From: Siderastrea siderea
Taxonomy: Eukaryota; Cnidaria; Anthozoa; Scleractinia; Rhizangiidae
Assembly (NCBI GenBank): GCA_964030785.1
Contig: OZ034969.1
Location: 30,576,001-30,640,000 of the forward strand
Direction of reading: 5' to 3'
Length of the DNA: 64,000 nt
The notes below the pieces were generated by a model that was not told where the DNA came from, searched no databases, and was given only the letters and a program-made list of their open reading frames with translations. Of the stretch, positions 54,181-64,000 are shown piece after piece (position 1 is the first letter of the stretch; each line of letters begins with the position of its first letter). A program made the translations under genes and the position numbers.

Positions 54181-55269
54181 GAAAAACAAGCAAAAGGCTC
54201 AAAATATGCAGCTGGGCAATTCTGGGTAGTTTTATTTACACTAATTGCCTTACAGCCTTAAAAAAATTCGGTTAGAAAACTTTCGTAGGGCCATCCCCGG
54301 AGGGTAACTTGCTTATTTATGGTTACCATGCCAACAGCATGAGTCATCAAGTACAGAAAAAAAACTTGTCTCGTCATGCATACTCCTTTTGTAAAATAAT
54401 GACTATGCCCCTTTAAATTTCGTTTTCTCGCAGAGGTCATGCAAAGATTTAAAAAAAAAAGGCAAGACCCGAAACGGAAAGTGGCCTTGGAGAGAAAAAT
54501 TCGCCAGCTGGCATTTCACAAACCTTCACAGAAGAGTTGGATACTCGTGGTGACTTAAGGAAGAAGTACAAAGCAAAACGAAAAGAACATTTTGTCACAA
54601 ATGGACGGAGTTTCTTTGATTAAAATATGAAGATACACAAGAAATGTATTGCAAAGTTTGCAGGGAAATTCTCACCAAGCAGACGAAGGCAGCTCCTTTT
54701 TTACCTGTAGTCATGCTTTTCACATTAGAAACATTAGTGCACATGCAAGTAATTGTAAACAGGAGATGTGCTTTTTAACCAAACAACAAAGAGCCTGTCA
54801 GGAAATAGGTGCTTTGAATATCACACTAGTTTTGAGGCAAGTGTCACCTCACACCATGGAGAAAATGAAGAAGCTTTTCAACATCTCTTATTTCATCGCA
54901 AGTGAACAACCATTTAGTGATTTTGCAGATTTATGTAAACTTCATGTGAAACATGGTTTATTTTGGAGAGAAACTTACATCAGTGACAAAGGTTGTAATT
55001 TTTTTGTCATGTCAACAAGCAATGATATGGAAGTAGATGAATCATGGCAGCTCAATGAACCCACTTTATTTGTAATGGCTGACAGGAACAACTACAAGTG
55101 ACAAAGATCTGGAACTTTTGTATGTAAGGTTTCTTAAAAATGGTGTGCCTGTTAACAAGTATGTTGCTGTTGGGGAAATGGAAAATGCACATGGACTCCC
55201 CCTGAGGGTAAATTTTCTGCTGTCAATCATTACATCAATCTTTGCCGGCATTAGGTCAGCAAAATTAAC

Positions 55270-56570
55270 TTCAGACAGAGAACGGCCTACGCTAACCTCT
55301 CCCTCTCTGAGAAACGGGCATTAGATCGACTCAGCAAATGGGAAGACATGGTCATCAAGGCTCCGGACAAAGGTGGCGCTGTACTCACATGGGCAAGATC
55401 CTTGTACCTCGAGGAGGCTCAGCGTCAGTTATCTGATGCCAGATTCTACCAGCTCCTCAACCATGACTGCACCAAGGAAAGCCAGCAAACAGTCAAATCT
55501 GTAGTGCACGACTTGATCAGCACTATAAACACTACTGGGAGTAGCTTGGTTGTGTCTAGTCCACGTACATCACAGTTCTACCTTCTACCTAAGATCCACA
55601 AGCCCAACAATCCCCAACGACCAACTGTATCGACTTGTAGTTGTCCAACTGAAAATATCGCTGTGTACCTGGATGAGGCTATGGCCCCCCTTGTACATGG
55701 TCTTAATACATACATCAAAGACACAAATCATGCCCTTCAGATTTTTGATTCATTTAGTTCCAACCCTATTAACGACAGTGTTTCATTTTTACCATGGACA
55801 TAAAGTCGTTATATACTGTCATACCGAATGACTGTGGTCTTAAGGCATTGGCCCATTTCCTAGACAAAAGACCAGTGCTTCAACCTGCAACATCCACTCT
55901 GATTCGACTCGCAGAGCTTGTATTAACTCTTAACACATTCTCTTTTAATGGGGCCTTTTACCAGCAGGTAGCGGGGGTAGCAATGGGTAGCAAAATGGGA
56001 CCCAACTACGCCTGCCTGTTTGTCGGTTACATGGGAGAAGCCATCTTATCACAGTATACTGGTTTTATTCCACAATCGCACAAGAGGTACATTGACGACG
56101 TTGTAGGGGCCGCATGCTGTGATTGTAAGGACCTTGAGGACTTCATTGACCATGTTTCCAATTTCCATTCTGCTCTCCAGTACACGCACACCATCCCTGA
56201 AACTTCGCTGCCTTTCCTTCACATCAACCTACATATTTCTGACAACCATCTTCAAACGTCTGTTTACTACAAAGAAACAGACACACACAGCTATTTACAT
56301 CATCAGTCCTCACACCCTCGTCATTCTAAGAACAGCTTTCCTTACAGCCAACTTCTACGTCTCCACCGCCTTTGTTCTGATGACCACGATTTCACCACTA
56401 CAGCGCAAGAGACGTGTGGCTTCTTTCAAGAGCGGGGCTATCCCTCTGACTTACTCCGGGAAGATCTGAGGAAAATAAGCAGCATCAACTGGCATGACAC
56501 CATCTATAGCCACAGAGAGGAAACAGCCAAGCTGGGAGGGTACCATGGGTACTTACTTACCACCCCCTGA
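55270..56570 (+). pseudogene. Penelope-type reverse transcriptase, one frame change
   Basis: The frame to 55803 holds MVIKAPDKGGAVL and QFYLLPKIHKPNNPQRP. The frame 55794-56570 starts at MDIKSLYTVIPNDCGL (motif A, DIKSLYT) and contains VAGVAMGSKMGP (motif B), HKRYIDDVVGA (catalytic YIDD) and SLPFLHINLHI. Only a small overlap shift near 55797 separates the frames. RT residues are all present, so this copy is younger than the one at 44-46 kb. Confidence 0.9.
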
Positions 56571-56579
56571 ATGAAAAAA

Positions 56580-57010
56580 TCAAGAGAATCCTACTTAACA
56601 ACTTTCGGATTCTTAACATTAGATCGCAACATTAGAAACATGTTGGTTCACACCACCATTGGAAGTCAATCCGCAGAATCCCGCTGGTACCGTTCCTTGC
56701 AACCATCCACGATGCCATACTTGTCAACATGTTAGTTCCTCACTCACTGTTAACGGCCCTAATTGTACTATCAACATCAAAGAACATTTCAGCTGCCATT
56801 CCAGCAACTTAGTTTACTGTATCTCATGTCGTTGCTGCCCTGCTCTCTACATCGGGGAAACCGGTTGAACCCTCCGAGAACGTTTCGCAGAACACCTCAG
56901 AAGCATAGAGAAAAAATCTCCCGGTTTCCCTGTTGCTGAACACTTTGTCCGATGCCGAGATTCGTGGTATTAAGCTCTCCAACAGTAACAACATCCACCA
57001 GAAAAGACTG
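56580..57010 (+). pseudogene. GIY-YIG endonuclease domain of the Penelope-like element
   Basis: Frame 56659-56868 and beyond: CNHPRCHTCQHV (Cys-rich linker), NLVYCISCRCCPALYIGETG (the Y..GETG form of GIY-YIG), then an in-frame TGA replacing an expected Arg codon, and TLRERFAEHLRSI. GIY-YIG nucleases nick the target for retrotransposition in Penelope-like elements. One stop and nearby shifts disable it. Confidence 0.85.
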
Positions 57011-57194
57011 GAAATGCGGCTAATCTTCAGGCTTGGAACTACGCGACCACGCGGGATTAACATTAACTTTTTTTCATTTGAAACTTACATATGCACGTGG
57101 CTATCATTGCGCATGCTCTTCTTCTTCAACAAACGTTACATTTTTTCTCTCATGCAACGGTTGTTGTCACGCGCAATTTGAAAATCATTCACTT

Positions 57195-57229
57195 GCCACT
57201 GATGAAGGGCTAAGCCCAAAACGTTTGGC
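57195..57229 (+). ncRNA. Hammerhead-like ribozyme motif of Penelope-like element
   Basis: Stem I GCCA (57195-57198) pairs with TGGC (57226-57229). CTGATGA is perfect at 57199-57205, then one extra A, stem II GGGC-TAA-GCCC, and AAAAC where GAAAC is expected. GTT stands where GTC is expected. Two core changes predict loss of self-cleavage; the fold itself is well kept. Confidence 0.7.
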
Positions 57230-57843
57230 TTTGAGAAGAGCTTTTTTGGCACTTCACTACCTGATGAAGAAGAAGAAGAAGAAGAAGAAGAGACCTGGAC
57301 AGCCACGCAGTACTGTGAACTTTTGTTCATCATTTATCTAATGGTATTGTTTACGTTAACAATGGGATGGTTGAATTTGGTCTACAACACTGGAAACTTC
57401 AAACAGTTGCTTTTGGATCTGATGGAGGAAGTGTGTATGTTGGAACATCCAATGGAGTCGTTGCCAAACTGCGTGTGGAAATGCCCTGGCTCATCGGTGT
57501 ACACTGCATACCCCACAGATTAGACCTGTCAGTGTTAGATGCACTCAAGGATGAACAACAGCTAACAGATGTACAAGAGATGCTCCAAGGTGTGTTCAAG
57601 CAGTACAATTGTTCTCCAAAAGCCTCATGTGAACTTAAGGAACTCGATGAGAACATTAACAAACCTGTTAACCTGAGAGGTAAACGATGGTTACCATACA
57701 TAAACAGGGCCCTAAATGCCATGATAAGGAACCTAACTGCAGTGTTCCATTGTGGGAATCCCACAAAAGATCTAGAGATGACCCCTAACAAAACTGGTCA
57801 GTTTTCCAAGCTTAACAGGTCTCTGTTACTTCAACTACATTGA

Positions 57844-58332
57844 TTTCCCAATTAAACAATTTTTTATGCAAAGCAGAACAATTCAGTACGCATATGTATG
57901 CAACGTTAGCTCAATCGATTCAATCAATCAAATCCTCTTTGAATTGGCCAATGCATTTGCCTGATTTGCCGTGAGTAGCCCGGAGACCACTGAACCTCCA
58001 CTTGGTTCTGTAACGTGTGACCACAAAAATGAACTGATGGCTGCTACAATGCAAACTGACCTTAAGAAGGCCATGGAAAAGCCCTCAGTCAACAACAAGA
58101 AACGATCACAAAAGCTCAGAAAACAGCTTATTGGCTTGCAAAAGAAAACGTGGCTATATACGAAAATAAAGTTCATTGATGAATCTGCTACATCAAACAG
58201 GTTGCCCACATGCTGACAAACTTAATTTTGTGAAAATGCTAACTACATGTCAGACCAAGCAGCATAGGAATTTCAGGATGCATTTGCTTAAGTCATTTCA
58301 AAGGAAACAGAGAAAGAGATTCAACAAAGTAG
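57844..58332. other. Unrecognised stretch after hAT copy 2
   Basis: The ORF 57971-58216 (81 aa, Lys/Thr-rich, NNKKRSQKLRKQLIGLQKK) is unrecognised and may be a remnant of the hAT-like gene. No other signal. Confidence 0.3.
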
Positions 58333-58695
58333 GTGTTTAAGTGTACTTTTGATGGAAGTAAAAACATTTCAGTTGCTCAGAAAATTGTTGTCTATCAGAC
58401 GGGAAGGCTACAACAATACTGGATTCTCTTAAAGTTGCTCTGGCAGAGAACCGGTTTCCACATCCTGCACTGGGGCAAGGTGTTTGGATTAGGAAGTGAA
58501 AGAGCTGCAGTTCTGACAGGCCCACAAAGGTGAAGTCAGTGCACTGATGAAGAAGGAAAACACAATGCTCGTAAGTGTGCACTGTCTTGCACATCAACTG
58601 GCTCTTTGTACAAGCCAGGCTGCCACTGACATTCCAGCAGTCAAGGGTTATCAGCAGAGAATAACTGACATCTATTACTATTTCAGTAAGTCTTG
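58333..58695 (+). pseudogene. hAT-like transposase fragment, copy 3
   Basis: Pieces in shifting frames: an ALGQGVW.G region, then EVSALMKKENTMLVSVHCLAHQLALCTSQAA and GYQQRITDIYYYFSKS, the hAT central region around the conserved VHC.AH. The same domain part as in copy 2, so this is an independent insertion remnant. At least two frame changes. Confidence 0.7.
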
Positions 58696-58870
58696 GCAGC
58701 AGTAGCCCCAGATGTTGAAACTGCTCTTCGGAAAGTCAAAATTGCCTGTGAACGGAGCAAACATCAACAGGAACTCAAGGATGCAAAGGGTGCTAGCAAT
58801 CACCAACACGCCCATCTGGTGCTCACTTTAGGGAGGACTAACTTCCGCCCTCATTTGTGTGATGCATTAA

Positions 58871-59115
58871 CCCTTTCGCTCCTGAACCGGTCAAAACCGG
58901 CCAACCGGAAACACACTCCTATTCCTGAACCTGCCAAAACCGGCCGATAAAAACCCCTTTGTTTTGGTCCTCTCTCCCCTCCCCTAAAAGAAGTTATGAT
59001 TGTTTTTAAGATATTGACCAATCACATTGCAGGTACTGCGCATAAGAAAAGTTTCCCTAGGCCGAGAGAGAGCGATGCGAATTTTGTCTTGCACCATGAC
59101 CAACGCACGTAAGTA
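58871..59115 (+). mobile_element. Probable left end of a second piggyBac element
   Basis: TTAA at 58867-58870 followed by CCCTTTCGCTCCTGAACCGG fits piggyBac-type ends. A transposase of that class lies at 61163-62581 in the same direction. The Tc1-like element at 59116-60990 would then be a nested insertion. I found no matching right end near 62.6-63.7 kb. Confidence 0.5.
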
Positions 59116-60990
59116 CAGTACTGTGCAAAAGTAATGAGAGCGAATTTCGACAAATTTCGCGCTTTGTTCTCTTCGAAATATCGCTGAACTTTCGATCGAT
59201 ATTTCGAAGCGTTCACGCGACAATTAAACGAAATTTCGACGACAATTCGCCAAGGCAAGCGAAAAATCGAATCGAAAAATCGCTTCTTCGAATTTTCGAA
59301 CCAGCGAAATATCGAAGAAATTCGCTTCAAATCAAATGTAATATCCGCCAACTTTCCGACTTCAAGATAAACGCCCGTTAAACGTGATTTCACATAGCAA
59401 AACGTAAACAATCATTTCAACCGTTTCTGATACAGTGATACAGGCTCAACTCACTCAATTCAGTGTTTTATTCCTTTCAAGAAATAGAAACAGAAAGTCC
59501 AAAAGCTAGAATTATGGCAAACAGCGCGATACTCTTCTTTGACAGGCAAGACAAAACAAGACTTACATTACAAGTTCAATGGAACCACGTGCAGGAGGTC
59601 ACAGCCAATTGTCTGATGGTCTCATGGATGAATTGGCGAAGATCTTTGCATCTTTACCACTTTAATTTCCCAGAAAACAGTAATACTCGAAGAAATAGCA
59701 CAGAAATATGTAAGCAACACCATCGCCTTCCAACACAGCTAAGAAGGTAATTTGCTGTCTTGACGGCTTTGAGAACTATTCATTGCGTTACAGAATGTCA
59801 TTCATGCAAATCATGCTAAATTCGCATACGGTTTATTTGCGCCTGTGGATAGAATTGAGGTCTCGAATTACCTTTTAGATCACAGAGTTTTGTTCGGCTT
59901 TTTTTTTCGTTTTCTGCGAAGATTAATGACTATGTGATATCGAGTTCTGCGTAATGAATGGAAATATTTTCGCAAACCTCAATACGTGGCTTTCTATTCA
60001 AAGTCTTCGGATATTTATATTCCTTCTCACCTGAGTGACCATATGCTTGTACAAAAGTGTGAAGAAAAAACTCGAATTCGTTTGCAATAAAGTACCGAGA
60101 AATACTGCATAGTGGTAATCTCTAATAGAAATCGGACCTTTAAATGTAGAGTATTTTCCGGTTTCAATCATATTTAAAGGTCTTTTAAAACCGGAGTGAC
60201 GCTTGGAAAACAAAGGCGCTACTGACGTGCGCATCAGCAGCTAATGTTTACGCAAAAAAATATATCATTCGCTCGCAATATGGTGCTGAGAAATACTCGT
60301 CGCATTGTGTAATCTTTATTACAAATTGTGCCTCTAAATGCGGAGTGTTTTCCCGTTTCAATCATCTTTATAGACCTTTTAAACCCGGAGCTTTGACTTT
60401 TTTTAAATTTGCCGTGACGCTTGCAAAACAAAAGCTCTACTGACCCGTTCATCAATGTCTAATGTTTGCTAAAACATTAAGCTTAGATAATTTCGTATGC
60501 AATACACTGCCAAGAAATACTGGGCGTATAGTAGTAATCTTTATTACAAATTGGGCCTTCAAAAACAGAGTATTTTCCCGTTTGAAGGCAACTGTAACTG
60601 TCCGCGGTGTGTAATAAATTTGCATAAGAACACATTAGCGGATTGTATTTCAGTAATGAGTAACGCAGCAGTCACGATGTTCGGGTCAAAAGCACTTCGA
60701 TATTTCGAAGCAGTCCGCATTTTTTAAGCACTTTTCGAAACAGTCTTCGAAATTTCGAAGCCCTCTTCGAATTTAGTTGCGAAAATTCGCTACTGTCGGC
60801 GAAATGGCGTTCGAAATTTCGCCCGACTTTTCGCGGATTAGCGCGATTTTTTGCAAACGGCAAAACAATAGCAGCTTCGAAAATTCGAAGAAAATTCGTT
60901 TGGTTCGAAATATCGCTCATTTTCGAAGCTTTTCGAAGCTTTTCGTCGAAATTCGTCGAAATTCGTTCTCATTACTTTTGCACAGTACTG
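59116..60990. mobile_element. Tc1/mariner-like TIR element with CGAAATTTCG-rich arms, copy 2
   Basis: Ends CAGTACTGTGCAAAAGTAAT and its complement, flanked by TA at 59114-59115 and 60991-60992. Arms rich in TTCGAA. Internal units (about 60030-60570) match, in reverse orientation, the internal tandem units of the copy at 33121-35400 (for example TTTCAATCATCTTTATAGACC). No transposase frame. Two or three internal units are present. Confidence 0.82.
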
Positions 60991-61162
60991 TATGGCGGCT
61001 GTCACGATAAGTTCCTGTGAAAGAAACTTTTGTGTATTGCCGTCGGAAAGCGAGTAAAACCACTAGGTTTATTATCAACTTGAAGATGATAAAGCAAAGG
61101 AACTTCCTTTGTGGCAGGCATTTGCTTCATCCACTCCAAATTGATAATAACCTTAGTGGGAA

Positions 61163-62581
61163 AATGGCGAGGCGAGATATCAATATCGATGAATACAGAG
61201 CGATTTTTGGAGATTCCGACGATGAAGACGCTGGGGATATTGAGGGAGAGAGTTCGGATATAGATTTTGAAGGTATCGAAGATAATGCTGAGAAAAGCGA
61301 TGAGGATATAAAAGAGGAAACTGCCAACGAAGGAGCCGCTGAAGCCGCCGCTAGAAGAGATCGATGTTGCCGACTTTTCGGCCGAATTGGGAATCACTAT
61401 TGATCTTGGAGTCGACCCTAAGGCCAATAATTTTTTTACATTCATGTTTGACGAGGATCTTTTTGATAAAATCATGGTGGAAACAAATCGCTATGCTCGT
61501 CAAAAATTAGCCGGCAACGAGCAGCGTCTCGCTCGATGGCGCGACGCAAAGCGTACTTTGGAGTCTGTGTCATCATGGGGATGAATATTTTACCAAAAAT
61601 CGCTGATTACTGATCTTCGGATATTTTTGTGGGCAATGAGGGAGTAAAGCGAGTCATGCCGAAGAACAGATGCGAAGAAATTAGCCAGTTTCTTCACCTA
61701 AATGATTCGAGCCAGGAGCCCGCACGTGGAGAAGCAAATTTTGACAGGCTTTACACATGTCGCCCTCCCTTGACCGCTGTTTTGAGAAATGTTCAGCGCT
61801 GTTATTCGCCCACAAAAAGCATTTCTATCGACGAGGGAATTATAGCGTTTAAAGGTAGACTATCATTTCGACAATATTTACCGGCAAAACCGACGAAACA
61901 TGGAATAAAAGTGTGGATGGCGGCCGATTCTTCGAATGGTTATGTTCTAAATTTTTCTGTTTATTTAGGAAGTGAAGGCGAAAATCGAAGGATTCACGGG
62001 TTGGGATATAATGTGGTGATGAACATGGCGAATCCCTTTTTAAATAGAAATCATCATCTTTTCTTTGACAATTTCTTTTCAAGCCCTATTCTGTTAGATC
62101 ATTTACTTGATCAACAAACATACGCTTGTTCGACAGTGCATTGCACACGCAAAGACCTTCTGCCATGTGCAAAGAACAAACTTTGCCGCCCAGGCAAAAC
62201 AATTGTGCGACAAAGAAGCAACCTCCTGCTCACGAAATGGCACGACAAGCGGGATGTGGCATTTTTGTCCACAAACGTTTCCCCCGAAGAGCCTTCTCGG
62301 GTCGTACAACGTACAAAACACGGGAGAAACATCGAAATCCGAAACCGCATGTCTCGGATCTCTACACCGCAAACATGGGTGGTGTTGATCGAGCCGATCA
62401 GTTTCATTCCTTATACACTGTGGGAAGGCAGTCGCGAAAGTGGTACCGTTACATCTTTTGGTTCGTTTTTAACGTTGCTGCTTGCTACGCTTATATTTTA
62501 GAATGCGAACATCGGCGAAGAAACCACCAGCGCACGCGATCACAAGCCACATTTCGGTTAGAAATGGGAAGCGCCAGATAA
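61163..62581 (+). pseudogene. piggyBac-type transposase, copy 2, few disablements
   Basis: The acidic N-terminus begins MARRDINIDEYRAIFGDSDDED (61163 on). Frame changes are near 61370-61400 and near 61585-61630. A long frame to 62501 carries SISIDEGIIAFKGRLSFRQYL (catalytic Asp), DSSNGYVLN and LFFDNFFSSP (second Asp). From about 62340 the proper frame is that ending at 62581 (SDLYTANMGGVDRADQFHS, then WYRYIFWFVFNVAACYAYI). A MGGVDRADQ block is the family hallmark. No C-terminal Cys-rich domain was seen. Three or four frame changes. Confidence 0.87.
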
Positions 62582-63032
62582 ACGGCTACTCATATTGAAA
62601 GCGACCAGCGAACCAAGCACCGGCCCAGCAGCCAAGAAGAGACCACCAAGCAGGTCAAATTGAAAACAGAAAGAAGGAGTGTGTCTTGTCCAGAGCAGCT
62701 GGCAGAAAAACACCGAAAGGTTATCCCATCGAGACAAGGAATAAATGCCAACAGTGTGATGTTGCATAATGCAAAGTGCGATGCTTCGCCGAGTATCATA
62801 GTGCAGCAGACGCTTGAACTCGAAATATATTTAATATATATATTTTTTTGTTTATGATTTACAGAATGAGCACAGAATGTAAATAGGCAACAGAAACGTA
62901 AAGTATCATTTATATCTTCACCACAATGTACATTTTGAAGTAATAAACTTGTATTTTGTTTTTTGGACCCAGCAAGACCTCGGAACTCAGCCCGCGGTAA
63001 TGGCGGCAAATTCAAATTTTTTAATGAACTTG

Positions 63033-63073
<41 letters not shown>

Positions 63074-63655
63074 GGTTTAAGTACAACTATTTAAGCTTAG
63101 ATTTATGTAGTGGCATTGAAATGACTACTATTAACTAGAATGTCTGTTTTTCTTTATTGAACAAACTGCATGTCTTGTGGTTCAATTTTTTCTTGTGGTT
63201 TTTTCCTCAAACCATTTTTTTTTCAAAACCAGTTCCCTTTTTTCAAACCAGTTCATTTTTTTTACAAACCACAGCAGTGGGGTGGGGGGGGTACGGGCTG
63301 ATCAATCGGACAAATTTATCAACAGCAGTCTCAAACGTGACCTACATGTACAAGAAAGGTGAGAAATTTTCATGATAATCTATGTGTTGTTTGGCATTTG
63401 GAATTTTTTTTGCCTGTGAACTCTTCCCACTAGAGATTGTGCTCTTTCCTGTATTTCTGAAATATAGTTTAATCTGTCCTTTGCAAGGAAGCATTATTCT
63501 TTTTTAGAAGTAAAACATTGGCAATAAGTTTACATTGGTGTAAAAAAATAGTCAGCTGAGGTCATGTATACTTCTGTTGTGAAATATTGTTAGAGTTATA
63601 ACTGCTTGATCCTTCTTATTAAGTTAATGTTGTTTATTTATTTATATCTATTTTT
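62582..63655. other. Gene-free stretch with microsatellite
   Basis: An (ATT)n run lies at 63042-63074. T-rich and G-run sequence follows (63180-63290). No supported gene. A polypyrimidine/AG acceptor (TTTTATTTTAG) precedes 63661. Confidence 0.45.
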
Positions 63656-63660
63656 ATTTT

Positions 63661-64000
63661 AGGGAATTTAATTCTGGAGGTAGATGCTGAGAGAAGAGCA
63701 GGATTAATGTCAGAGCTTTCTCTTCAGTGTAGCTCCTGTCATGAGGCAAACCCCCTTCCAACATCCTCTAGTGTGACCAACCGAGGAAAATCACTTGACA
63801 TCAACCGCAGAGCTGTGTATCATTCTACTGAGACCAGCAGTGGCTATGAACCTCTTGCTGCATTTTATAGTATCATGAACATGCCCTGTCTCAGTAAACC
63901 CGCCTATTATAAACAAGTAGACAACATTTTGGCATGTCTTGATGATGAAGCAGCAGAGGAAACGAGACAGGCTGGGGAGAGACCTCGACAGCGCATCTTG
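63661..64000 (+). CDS. Mutator-like transposase exon, runs off the right edge
   Basis: Open frame from an AG acceptor at 63660: LILEVDAERRAGLMSELSLQCSSCHE (Cys pair), then KSLDINRRAVYHSTETSSGYEPLAAFYSIMNMPCLSKPAYYKQVD and an acidic helical segment. I recognise this as the N-terminal part of the invertebrate Mutator-like transposase family (RRAVY....G.GY..L..F...MNMP). The catalytic DDE region would lie beyond 64000. No disablement is visible in the 113 codons present. Confidence 0.72.

Larger units (their letters stand above)
55256..57314 (+). mobile_element. Penelope-like retroelement with RT and GIY-YIG endonuclease, inserted in hAT copy 2
   Basis: The 5'-truncated element begins inside the RT N-terminal part (LSLSEKRALDRLSKWEDMVIKAPDKGGAVL). 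The RT follows, then GIY-YIG, then a 3' end with a hammerhead-like motif and a (GAA)n run (57267-57289). Both sides continue hAT-like coding. The exact target duplication is unclear. Confidence 0.8.
54600..57843 (+). pseudogene. hAT-like transposase gene copy 2, split by a Penelope-like element
   Basis: First part (54600-55255): CKVCREI zinc-finger-like pieces, then FSDFADLCKLHVKHG and, after a frame change, LELLYVRFLKNGVPVNKYVAVG. Second part (57315-57843): FGSDGGSVYVGTSNGVVAKL, IGVHCIPHRLDLSVLDALKD and RGKRWLPYINRALNAM, the catalytic core and nearby region of hAT transposases. The protein reads logically across the gap once 55256-57314 is ignored. Frame changes and an early end near 57843 show decay. 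Confidence 0.8.

Noticed and set aside
1..64000. CRISPR array or bacterial operon
   Set aside because: No regularly spaced repeats of CRISPR type, and introns, LINEs and SINEs show eukaryotic DNA.

Overview
The window is eukaryotic, repeat-dense DNA and reads like an invertebrate, probably cnidarian (coral or anemone-like), genome. That assignment is an inference from the mix of element families: adintovirus/Maverick-like virus genes, Penelope-like elements, piggyBac, Kolobok-type, hAT (zf-TTF type), Mutator-like, Tx1/L1-like and CR1-like LINEs, and a tRNA-derived SINE. I saw no ordinary single-copy host gene; nearly everything is mobile, viral or decayed.

Positions 1 to about 19.4 kb hold an endogenous adintovirus/Maverick-like virus. 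A protein-primed DNA polymerase B (+) runs off the left edge and faces a compact minus-strand block of at least eleven genes. These are a phospholipase A2 capsid protein, a basic protein, three small genes, an ATPase, an adenain-type protease, a hexon-type major capsid protein, two small basic genes and penton-like genes. Start and stop codons overlap at several junctions. A Tx1/L1-like LINE (11.24-15.94 kb) cuts the penton block. Beyond it lies an accessory block: a short helical protein, a SLOG-like Rossmann protein, a frameshifted protein kinase, and two related small ORFs each followed by a histone-mRNA-type 3' stem-loop. Two tRNA genes (Trp, His), one tRNA-like sequence and TTAGGGTT-rich tandem repeats follow. 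No integrase is visible, so the left part of the element is missing from the window.

Positions 19.5-23.8 kb hold a multi-lesion pseudogene of a family with a CXC (tesmin-like) C-terminus. Positions 24.5-27.2 kb are a complete piggyBac copy bounded by TTAA, with a broken transposase. Positions 27.4-37.9 kb are a 10.5-kb intron-containing Kolobok-like transposon, also bounded by TTAA. Its introns carry several nested insertions: a 0.8-kb TIR element, a small hairpin element, a SINE, a Tc1-like 2.3-kb element with CGAAATTTCG-rich arms, and a 564-bp element with 109-bp TIRs and a 10-bp target duplication that encloses the first exon of a RecQ-like helicase.

Positions 38-64 kb are further nested elements. 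They include dispersed repeats, a SWIM-domain pseudogene and a minisatellite. A Penelope-like element has inverted terminal repeats carrying hammerhead-ribozyme motifs. A RecQ-like pseudogene and three hAT-like pseudogenes follow; one hAT copy is split by a second Penelope-like element with GIY-YIG endonuclease and its own hammerhead-like motif. The rest is a CR1-like LINE tail, a second Tc1-like element, a second piggyBac transposase and the start of a Mutator-like transposase at the right edge.
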